From Methylovulum sp. (lineage in GTDB: Bacteria > Pseudomonadota > Gammaproteobacteria > Methylococcales > Methylomonadaceae), in NCBI GenBank assembly GCA_030653435.1, contig JAURZI010000023.1, positions 24,317-88,316 on the forward strand: DNA of 64,000 nt, written 5' to 3'. Shown here piece after piece: positions 26,224 to 33,604 of the stretch. A program made the position numbers and the translations under genes. Numbering within the stretch: position 1 is the stretch's first letter; every line of letters begins with the position of its first letter. Under the pieces are notes generated by a model. The model did no database searches and had not been told where the DNA came from. It saw nothing but the letters and a program-made list of their open reading frames with translations.

Positions 26224-27356
26224 ATTCCTAAACGGTTGCAGATCATCGTCATCAAGGCATCCGAGATGACAATAAACACAATGCCCGTCACTACGGCCGA
26301 AGTGGTGGCATCACCTACCGCCGAAGCACTGCGACCGCATTGCATGCCGCGCAGGCAACCGGCCAGTGCAATCAACACGCCGTAAACCGCACATTTGGTT
26401 ACACCCATAGCAAAATCTTTAAGATGTACCGCTGATGCCGTGCGATCCAGGTATTGCGTTAAAGAGACATCAAAAAAATTCACCGTCACCCATGCGCCGC
26501 CGATAATGCCCATCAAATCGGCATACAGGCACAGCAACGGCATAATGCAAATCAATGCCAGCAAACGCGGCAATACCAGAAACGACATGGGCTCAAAACC
26601 CATTGTTTTTAGCGCGTCAATCTCGCTATTGGCCTGCATGGTGCCAAGCTGTGCGGCGAACGTTGCGCCCGTGCGGCCGGTCATGATGACCGCCGCCATC
26701 AAGCCGCCCATATCCCGCGTCATGCCCAAACCCACCATATCCGCGATATACATTTCCGCGCCGAATAATGCCAATTGCACCGCACCCACAAACGCCAGAA
26801 TCAGGCCGACCAGGAGGCTGATCAAGGTAATGATCGGTAACGCCGAAGGACCGCATTCCTGGATATTTAGCCAGAAATCCACTGGCCGCAGGCGAGATTT
26901 GCCCCTAAGCAACATGGTCATGCTGATGGCCAGTTCGCCGATAAATGCGATGAGTGCCTGGGTATCTTGGTATAGCTGCAAACCCGCATTGCCCAAAACC
27001 GCCAGCCATTGGGACGAGGCCGGTTTACGCCGTGCCCCGGTCGGTTCGGGGACGGCATAAACCAGACTTAACAAGCCTTGAATGCCTTCAGGCAAGGTGG
27101 TGGTATCAACATCAATACCTTGCTTTTTACCGGCATCAATCAAGCGGATGAGATCGGTCATCAGCAAACTGTCCCAACTGCCCAGCCCTTTCGTCGAGAA
27201 AATCAGGCGGTTGATGCCCTTGCCTTGGTCCAGTTGCGTTAACAACGGATCGAGTGCCGGGATTTCGGCAGATAGCAGCCAATCACCTGAAAATGTCGCT
27301 TCTAGGGTCGTTCCTTGTTGGCTGGCATGGAAGGCGCAGGCGATTTTATCTGTCAT
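26220..27356 (-). CDS. MlaE-like permease with N-terminal STAS-type domain
   Basis: This 378-residue protein has an N-terminal STAS-like part (about 1-110), normally the separate MlaB subunit, fused to the MlaE permease (about 130-378). The permease region shows the family motif GMQANSEIDALKTMGFEPM (reading TMQANSEIDALKTMGFEP) and hydrophobic segments such as LPIITLISLLVGLILAFVGA. STAS-permease fusions are common in this family. First gene of the operon permease-ATPase-MCE-lipoprotein. Confidence 0.9.
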   Translation of the reverse strand: MTDKIACAFHASQQGTTLEATFSGDWLLSAEIPALDPLLTQLDQGKGINRLIFSTKGLGSWDSLLMTDLIRLIDAGKKQGIDVDTTTLPEGIQGLLSLVYAVPEPTGARRKPASSQWLAVLGNAGLQLYQDTQALIAFIGELAISMTMLLRGKSRLRPVDFWLNIQECGPSALPIITLISLLVGLILAFVGAVQLALFGAEMYIADMVGLGMTRDMGGLMAAVIMTGRTGATFAAQLGTMQANSEIDALKTMGFEPMSFLVLPRLLALICIMPLLCLYADLMGIIGGAWVTVNFFDVSLTQYLDRTASAVHLKDFAMGVTKCAVYGVLIALAGCLRGMQCGRSASAVGDATTSAVVTGIVFIVISDALMTMICNRLGI

Positions 27357-27446
27357 GACTTTGTTTTACTGTCTGAACTACGCATAACGAATGTCCACGC
27401 CCCATAGGGCGCGAGTGTAACTTGACGCTATAAGTGTGCATAAGAT

Positions 27447-27941
27447 TTATTGCACCAGATTCCATTTGCCGGTTTGGGCTACCAAACAGGCGCGACGGTT
27501 TTCCCGAACGCTCTTTCCGTTTTTCAAATGCAGGGTTTCCACTAAATCACGGCAGGCTTGCCGGGTTTTCGGGTTGATACTTTGTTGGCCGACAGGGGTG
27601 AGCATAATAACACTGCCCGTTTGTGGATTGGTCCATTGCTGCGGTTGATTAACCGCTCCGGCTTGCAGCAGCTGCCCAAACTGCTGCAAACGGAAATTTT
27701 GGTCGGTAGGCGTAAGCTGCGAGCCGATCTGTCCATTTAAGACGCTGCCTGCCATGCTCTGGATTACGGCGGCCAGAACGGCGCCGCCAATGCCGGTCGT
27801 GGAATTATTGGCTCCGGTATTGGCGCCGTATGATCCATTATTGCCAAACATCCCGCCTCCATAACCGCTTGCACATCCAGTAATAGCCATTATTGCTGCA
27901 CAACATGCCAGCCCTCTACAGGTGAAGAATTTATTAATCAT
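27447..27941 (-). CDS. Outer-membrane surface-antigen-like lipoprotein
   Basis: This 164-residue lipoprotein (lipobox ITGCAS) has a Gly/Asn-rich stretch after the lipid site, a glycine-zipper-like segment (GIGGAVLAAVIQSMAGSVLNGQIG) and a conserved C-terminal half ending in a Cys-containing core (KTRQACRDLVETLHLKNGKS). It resembles the 17-kDa surface antigen / RT0821-Lpp1805 family. The start is well supported by AAGGATT. Function is not known; a role in the outer membrane is likely. It sits 90 bp upstream of the MlaE-like gene on the same strand. Confidence 0.7.
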   Translation of the reverse strand: MINKFFTCRGLACCAAIMAITGCASGYGGGMFGNNGSYGANTGANNSTTGIGGAVLAAVIQSMAGSVLNGQIGSQLTPTDQNFRLQQFGQLLQAGAVNQPQQWTNPQTGSVIMLTPVGQQSINPKTRQACRDLVETLHLKNGKSVRENRRACLVAQTGKWNLVQ

Positions 27942-27995
27942 GAGTAATCCTTAATTAAGTTTAAATCGGATGGATATTGGCCGCAGTTGTACCGT

Positions 27996-30077
27996 TCACT
28001 TCGGCCTTGTTTTCGGTGGGACCTTTTTGCGTAAAGTCTTGCCCAGTGCCGGCACTACGGGCTTGACGCGTGCATCGGCCAAAAGCTTGGCGCAATCGCT
28101 GTTTTCTCCAGGTCCGGCATTGATTAAAGGGAGCATGGCCGCAACCGGCGCCAAAGCGACCGGTGCCAATACAGCCAGTGCAATCGCGCCGCCCGCTTTC
28201 ATTGCCAATATGCCCTTATCGACACTGACGTCAGGCTGTTTGAAGCTACCTAACACACTGAGCGGCGTTCTTAGCGAAAGCACGCGCAAGCCTTTGCTAT
28301 TCGTGTTGATGGTCAAATCCAGTTGTTCACTGGCCAAATTGATGCGGCCGCTGACATTAATAATGGCATCGTCGGTATCCATAATGACAGTACGTGATTG
28401 CATCAAACCTTGGGTCACGCCAAAATCGGCCGCCATGCAATTGAGCTTGACTTGTTTATCGCCAACTAATTTGGTTAGTATCACACTGCCAATATTTAAA
28501 CCCATTTCTTCAAGTAAAAGTCCGCTGATCGTGCCTTGATTGATTAAGAACTTGATTTCACCATTACTCGCACCCAGCAAACTGGCGACAGAGTTACCGA
28601 TAGCTGACAAGGCCGTATCACCATTGATTTCACCAGCGCTCGCCTGCAACGGTTGCAAAGTTGGGAATAACTGTTTCAACTTTAAATGCCGGGCTGTCAT
28701 TTTCATGGTCGCCCTGATCGCACTCTTGCCGGTTTTTCCGCCGCTATCGAGCGTAATAGCTGAGCTCAGGCTTCCTCCCGCCAAGTTAAAATTGAGCGGC
28801 AACAAAGACAGCACGCCATCTTGCAGATGCAAGTTCGTCGTCAGTTGATTGATTGGCAACTCTTTTTCGCGAATGATTTTTTCGGCCCTATATTGAATGT
28901 CGGCATCGATACTCGTCCAACGTTCCGTTTTGAAGGGCTCTACCGGTAATACTTTGTCCGTCGGTTGATCGGCTGGAGCACCACGCATGACCTTCTCGGC
29001 ATTCGAGTCCGCACCGATCAAGGGCGCCAAATCGGAAAAATGCAGCAACTTCGACACAACCGTCCCGGATAACAGGGCTCGCGGCTGCTTCGACTGATAA
29101 GCGAGACTGCCGCTAATGTCACTGGAACCCACCTTACCGCTGAATTTTTCGTAAAGCCAACGGTTGCCCTGTGCGGACAGTGTGCCATATAAATGACCTT
29201 CCGTGACAAATGGCGGCGTCTCCGGCAAGACGATGCCGCTTAGCGCATACAGCCGTCCCATGCTAACACCGGATATTTTCAAGCGCAGGTCAAGTGCAAC
29301 CAGATCAGTCGGCTTGGTGAGCGTACCCGCAATAGCGATTACGGTTTGCCCCATGTGTAAATTGGCCATGATCGGGTAGGGTGAAGTTTGGTGTTGTAGC
29401 GCTAACATCGCCCCCGCCTTACCCATACCTGTGACGGTTTCGCCATTGACCTTGCCATGTAATTGCCAAGCCACGCCATAGCCCTGATCCATGTTGATCG
29501 TATTGATATCGGCTGTGACATCGGCATGCTTAATGGCATCGCCCAGGTGGACGCTAGCTTTGGTAAAAATGATCTGCTGCACTTCCAGCTGCCAAGGCGA
29601 TGGTTTATCGTCGGCTTTAAAACTCCAGTTGTTCTTGCCGTCGGCATCGCGCAACAAGTTGACAACCGGCGATTCGAAATGCAGCACAGGAACCGTAAGC
29701 CTTTTTTTCAACAATGCGAAGGGATTCAGCGAAAAAGCGAACTGTTTGACGCTTGCCATCTCGGTTGGCCTAAGCACTGCCAAGTCAGAAGGATTACCGA
29801 TATGAACATCTTGCGCCACCAAATGCGGCCACGGCATCATGTCCGCCCAATCTGCATCTTGCCCGGTTGGCGAATCGGCTTGCTTTTCCCAAGTCAGCGA
29901 GAGGTCGCCCATGATCGAAAACGGACGGCCCAACATTTCACTTGCACGAACATTGAGCCACGGCTTAGCCCGGTTCCAGTCGAAATGAAGCAGCATAACC
30001 AACGCGACCCCAAGAGCGGCGATCAGACCGGTTGCAACGGCAAGCGCTATTTTTTTGTGCTGTTGCTTATTCATCAT
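27996..30077 (-). CDS. AsmA-family protein
   Basis: This protein of about 693 residues has one N-terminal membrane helix (IALAVATGLIAALGVALVMLL), then the AsmA fold: a beta-rich repeat body and a C-terminal AsmA_2-like region (SIGLAIF-free; INVSGRINLASEQLDLTINTNSKGLRVLSLRTPLSVLGSFKQPDVSVDK is split here by position at about 590-640). AsmA/YhdP/TamB-like proteins are now viewed as inter-membrane lipid conduits. The exact start is unclear: ATG 30077/30074 have no ribosome site, and a TTG at 30104 is possible. It is adjacent to the Mla-like cluster, which fits a lipid-transport role. Confidence 0.82.
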   Translation of the reverse strand: MMNKQQHKKIALAVATGLIAALGVALVMLLHFDWNRAKPWLNVRASEMLGRPFSIMGDLSLTWEKQADSPTGQDADWADMMPWPHLVAQDVHIGNPSDLAVLRPTEMASVKQFAFSLNPFALLKKRLTVPVLHFESPVVNLLRDADGKNNWSFKADDKPSPWQLEVQQIIFTKASVHLGDAIKHADVTADINTINMDQGYGVAWQLHGKVNGETVTGMGKAGAMLALQHQTSPYPIMANLHMGQTVIAIAGTLTKPTDLVALDLRLKISGVSMGRLYALSGIVLPETPPFVTEGHLYGTLSAQGNRWLYEKFSGKVGSSDISGSLAYQSKQPRALLSGTVVSKLLHFSDLAPLIGADSNAEKVMRGAPADQPTDKVLPVEPFKTERWTSIDADIQYRAEKIIREKELPINQLTTNLHLQDGVLSLLPLNFNLAGGSLSSAITLDSGGKTGKSAIRATMKMTARHLKLKQLFPTLQPLQASAGEINGDTALSAIGNSVASLLGASNGEIKFLINQGTISGLLLEEMGLNIGSVILTKLVGDKQVKLNCMAADFGVTQGLMQSRTVIMDTDDAIINVSGRINLASEQLDLTINTNSKGLRVLSLRTPLSVLGSFKQPDVSVDKGILAMKAGGAIALAVLAPVALAPVAAMLPLINAGPGENSDCAKLLADARVKPVVPALGKTLRKKVPPKTRPK

Positions 30078-30079
30078 GG

Positions 30080-30115
30080 CAAAAAAAGAAAAAATTGAAC
30101 CCAAGAACCTGGGTT
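30080..30115 (-). terminator. Terminator-like hairpin just before the AsmA start
   Basis: AACCCA (30098-30103) pairs with TGGGTT (30110-30115), and on the minus strand the stem is followed by CAATTTTTTCTTTTTTT (30097-30081). The T-tract ends only a few bases before the AsmA ATG. It could end DUF1003 transcription or act as a leader attenuator. Confidence 0.55.
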
Positions 30116-30315
30116 AAGAGGCTGGTAGTTATAGCCATCTGTTTTTCCGTGTCAGGATTGCTGCGTGACACGATCGTTCACTTAGGCGATTTCCGACGCA
30201 GAATATACCCCGTCTAGTGTCGCCATAAGACCTGGAATCTTGTGGGAAGTAACAGAGGCTAATGAACATCTGGGGAAAATGACAGGATCCGTTCTACGAC
30301 TGAATTCCTGGAAGC

Positions 30316-30873
30316 TCACTCAGCCACAATCTTTTTTTCCATCAAATCTGCCAGCAATTTGAGTTGTTCTTTCTGGATGACCAAGAGCTCCTCCCACTGG
30401 CGCTCCCTCAACAAATCCATTTTATCGTGCAGCATCATGATTTCTAGTTCGGCCTTTAGATTGACTTCATAATCGTGTTCCGCATTGAGCCGGTCTTTTT
30501 CTGCCTGCCTGTTTTGCGACATCAGGATGATGGGTGCTTGAATGGCGGCTAACATTGAGAGAAAGAGGTTGAGTAAAATATAAGGGTAGGGATCAAAAAT
30601 ATTTCCGTACTTGACAAGGATGAACGAATTCAAGCCTACCCAGACAACCAGGATTACGGCAAACAGCGTTATAAACGTCCAGGATCCTCCGAAAGCCGCC
30701 ACCGCATCTGCTGCCCGCTGACCAAAAGTTGTTTTTGTGTCCAGTTCTTTTGCAGTGTTTCTTGCAATATGCTTTCGTTCAGCAATATGGCGGGCAACTT
30801 TTTTGGTAAGCTCATCTAAAGAGTCAAAAGGCACGCCAAAAAGTTTTTCTGCAAAATCAACAGGCTTTTTCAT
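30316..30873 (-). CDS. DUF1003 membrane protein
   Basis: This 185-residue protein has two membrane segments (SWTFITLFAVILVVWVGLNSF and YPYILLNLFLSMLAAIQAPIILM) and the family motif FGQRAADAVAAFGGSW. The C-terminal helical tail after QAEKDRLNAEHDYEVNLKAE is predicted cytosolic. The family has no confirmed function. It lies 140 bp from the neighbouring small exported protein gene. Confidence 0.85.
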   Translation of the reverse strand: MKKPVDFAEKLFGVPFDSLDELTKKVARHIAERKHIARNTAKELDTKTTFGQRAADAVAAFGGSWTFITLFAVILVVWVGLNSFILVKYGNIFDPYPYILLNLFLSMLAAIQAPIILMSQNRQAEKDRLNAEHDYEVNLKAELEIMMLHDKMDLLRERQWEELLVIQKEQLKLLADLMEKKIVAE

Positions 30874-30901
30874 TAGTTCTCAAAGTGGTTATACGGGATA
30901 G

Positions 30902-30940
30902 CGCATCCCTTATGATCATCTTCTGACCATAAGGGATGCG
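30902..30940. repeat. 13-bp perfect hairpin
   Basis: CGCATCCCTTATG (30902-30914) pairs with CATAAGGGATGCG (30928-30940) around a 13-nt loop. No T-run follows on either strand, so it looks like an mRNA structure or a repeat-type palindrome between two same-strand genes. Confidence 0.7.
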
Positions 30941-31012
30941 GCAACGAACAGATACGGATTTAAGAGGTTTAGGCGTTGTATTCCGGGACAACTTCCTAAT
31001 ACTCCCAATCCC

Positions 31013-31558
31013 TCAACAAAGCACTACAAGCAAGATCAGACCCGGGATGATTCCCAGAATCAAACCGATCACGATGGCAATAGTCTCGCCCGTTGAGTAA
31101 CTGCAACTCCCACCGCCGCCGCTTACCTTGGCTACGCTGTCATTATCAAGCCCCGCCAGCATCATGCCATCGAATTCATCGGCGACTTGTTCTTGGGAAG
31201 ATGCTACTAATATACGGGAGCGGGCATCACTGAGACGAGTTTCAGCCGAACGCAGGTCATCACTGAAAGGCATTATGCTACGGGCATTCTTCAGTGCGCC
31301 AATGGCATCGTCAGTAGGTGCCAGCGCTAGGGTACGCGCCTGTATGACAGTATCAGCAGCGTTGATTTCGCTCTTTATTTGGCTTAGTTCCTGGTATTGC
31401 TCTGGACCGGATCGACAGGTGGATTGAATCAATTCCATAGAGCTTGCAGCTGACCAAGTATTCGCGGCGGCTGATTGCGACAGGGAAACGAAGAAAATCG
31501 ATGTGAGTGACGTAATAATAAACATGATTAAAACGGATTTATTTTTTTTGTTGGACAT
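31013..31558 (-). CDS. Small exported protein of unknown function
   Basis: This 181-residue protein has a signal peptide (core SVLIMFIITSLTSIFFVSLSQSAAA) and a predicted C-terminal membrane segment (GETIAIVIGLILGIIPGLILLVVLC) after a GGGGSCSYS linker. The middle part is a helical region. The start is supported by AGGAGA. I do not recognise a family with certainty; the layout is loosely like PA2779-type proteins. It lies upstream of the DUF1003 gene on the same strand and next to the divergently transcribed PLA2-like gene. Confidence 0.6.
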   Translation of the reverse strand: MSNKKNKSVLIMFIITSLTSIFFVSLSQSAAANTWSAASSMELIQSTCRSGPEQYQELSQIKSEINAADTVIQARTLALAPTDDAIGALKNARSIMPFSDDLRSAETRLSDARSRILVASSQEQVADEFDGMMLAGLDNDSVAKVSGGGGSCSYSTGETIAIVIGLILGIIPGLILLVVLC

Positions 31559-32205
31559 GATGCTTCTCCTAAATAATTACTTGTAGATAAAAAATACGCT
31601 GTAGCATGGCTTAAAAAGCTCTTAATAGTTGCTTTAACTTTGAGCTTTAGGGGTACGTCATGGCAAATTTTTAATTTCCTGCCGATAACTTCTTTGGTTT
31701 TCCTTTCGGCTTATTCAACCCGCCCTTTTATTTGATCTGCCATGGGTATCCTGATGTGTTAGCCCATACCAAACCTGGAACTATTCCCATTGCTTAGGAC
31801 AAAACAGTACATGCAAAACCGAATACAGTCGGTGCGGTAACACACATACGGATACTGCCGAAAAAAATGTCCTGATCGCTTAATCCCGTTTGCCTTGAAA
31901 TGATCTTGCTCCTGTCTAACGGATACTTGGCTAAGTACGATACCGTACAGACTACGCTTGGTTTTATCGTTAGAGTCCGTATCAGTTTCAGGCGCGTTAC
32001 GGCTTGACATAGAGAGCTTTTTTCTTCCCTGAGGTTTTTCCCTAACCGGAGTGCCATTAATGTCACCGGGGTTACTATCCGCTCAAGGTTATGGGCATCA
32101 CATGACAAAAAAATGCGTACCGCATCAGGTTTTAACCGCAAGGGCAACGCCGCCTAAGTGGACGCAACTTTTTGCTATTTATTAAATAATGAGGAGTTAC
32201 AACGT
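31559..32205. other. Gap between divergent genes, possible transposase remnant
   Basis: This gap of about 650 bp has no intact gene. On the minus strand 31794-32147 a frame reads DAVRIFLSCDAHNLERI and later TRLKLIRTLTIKPSVVCTVSY. This loosely resembles the C-terminal region of IS1380-type transposases, but it lacks a start and is not convincing. The rest holds the promoters of the divergent genes. Confidence 0.3.
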
Positions 32206-33372
32206 ATGCAGCCAAATCAAAAAATCTCCTGGAAGCTGAGGGTGTTGGTCATTGCATTGGCCATGCAGATTCTGCCGGCTTATGCACAAACCAATCTTGA
32301 TGCAGCCGGAATAGAAACTTCCACCGAACTAGGCGACATCAATGCAAGCACCGATAACAAAGAGAACGCTGATGCTACGCTACAAGAAACTACCGCGGTT
32401 TTTTTAGAGCGGTCGTCCGAGGCTATAAGAGGGAACGACAGTAATCAGGCCGTGATATTTTCGGCTGCCATGGTGGCTGGAAAAATACACATTTCTTACC
32501 TGCTCAACGATAAAGAATTTCTGTTTGTTTACGATTCGATCAGCTTCAACAAAAAGCAACTTAACAGCATTCAACTGATCCCATATTTAGTTGGGCAAGA
32601 CCAAAAAACCATTGACGACACTGCCAGCTTGAGCCTGCTTTATAACGAGCTGGACAAGGATCTCAACCGATTGGCCCCCTTGGAAGCCGGCATCCTGTCG
32701 AGTTTGGATTTACTGATAAACATGGTTCCTAATAATACGCCCTTCGACAGGATTGATCTGCAAGCAGCAAAAGAAAACAGTCTTATTACGTCCAAAGCAT
32801 TTACCAATATATGCAGTCAGCGCGGGAAGCGTCGGTCGGCTACCTACGACAGTTTATTGGGCTCCAATTACACCACTAAACGAATTGTCGGGAGCCCGGC
32901 GTCTGATTGCATGGGGCGATGTGGTACCGGATGTACTCAGCCCCTGCAAGAAAAGAAACGGCAATATACCGGTGCCTGTTTCGTTCATGACCTATGTACG
33001 CTTAAGTTTGGTGACAATCCATTGGGTGATTGTGCAGATGAATTTGTCGATGCCGCAGATGGATACCTCAATGCACCTAATTGCTCGTTCTATGTTATCG
33101 GCCGGTGGAAAACTCAATATAACTGGCTATGTAAAGGCACTACCCATACAACAACGGTTACCCACTACTCGGACCATCGTTTTATGGACTCCCACGGTCT
33201 TGGCGGCACGTGGCAATTAACAGCGAACAAGATTACCCGCACTTACGATAGCGGGGCAAAATATGCGGGAAACATAGACGCCACAAACATGACGACGACA
33301 GGTACTATGGTTTCTTCCGCCGGCGTTAAGGGTTGCTTTACGGAAGCTTATTTAACAACCAAAACCCCTTGA
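32206..33372 (+). CDS. Secreted phospholipase A2-like protein
   Basis: This protein of 388 residues starts at ATG 32206, which has GAGGAG upstream; a longer in-frame start at 32158 does not. A signal peptide is clear (LRVLVIALAMQILPAYAQ). In the second half a cysteine-rich block resembles the PLA2 catalytic core: DCMGRCGTGC as a calcium-loop-like segment, then TGACFVHDLC, matching the C-x-x-H-D-x-C catalytic helix, then GDCADEFVDAAD with a conserved Cys-Asp region. Real PLA2s use the His-Asp pair and calcium to cut the sn-2 ester of phospholipids. The N-terminal half (about 1-200) has no known match by eye. It lies opposite the small exported protein. Confidence 0.62.
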   Translation: MQPNQKISWKLRVLVIALAMQILPAYAQTNLDAAGIETSTELGDINASTDNKENADATLQETTAVFLERSSEAIRGNDSNQAVIFSAAMVAGKIHISYLLNDKEFLFVYDSISFNKKQLNSIQLIPYLVGQDQKTIDDTASLSLLYNELDKDLNRLAPLEAGILSSLDLLINMVPNNTPFDRIDLQAAKENSLITSKAFTNICSQRGKRRSATYDSLLGSNYTTKRIVGSPASDCMGRCGTGCTQPLQEKKRQYTGACFVHDLCTLKFGDNPLGDCADEFVDAADGYLNAPNCSFYVIGRWKTQYNWLCKGTTHTTTVTHYSDHRFMDSHGLGGTWQLTANKITRTYDSGAKYAGNIDATNMTTTGTMVSSAGVKGCFTEAYLTTKTP

Positions 33373-33604
33373 GGTTTTTACGCATCCCAAGACTATGAAG
33401 TAACTCATGCGGTCTGGTTTTGGGAGTTTTCTATGTAGCGGCACTAAAGGCCAACTCAATACGGAATAGGCTAAACACCCGGCACTTTGGAAATACTTGA
33501 AGCCTGCCGGTTGTAAGCTATAGCAGACAAGCTTTTTGGTAGGAATTCCGGCTTCGTTATGTCTGCTCGATTTTGGGCAGTTACTATGGGCCAATCCTTA
33601 GCCA

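Noticed and set aside
31759..32010. Second minus-strand frame in the gap near 31.8 kb
   Set aside because: Low-complexity composition and no recognisable motif; it overlaps the other doubtful fragment in another frame.
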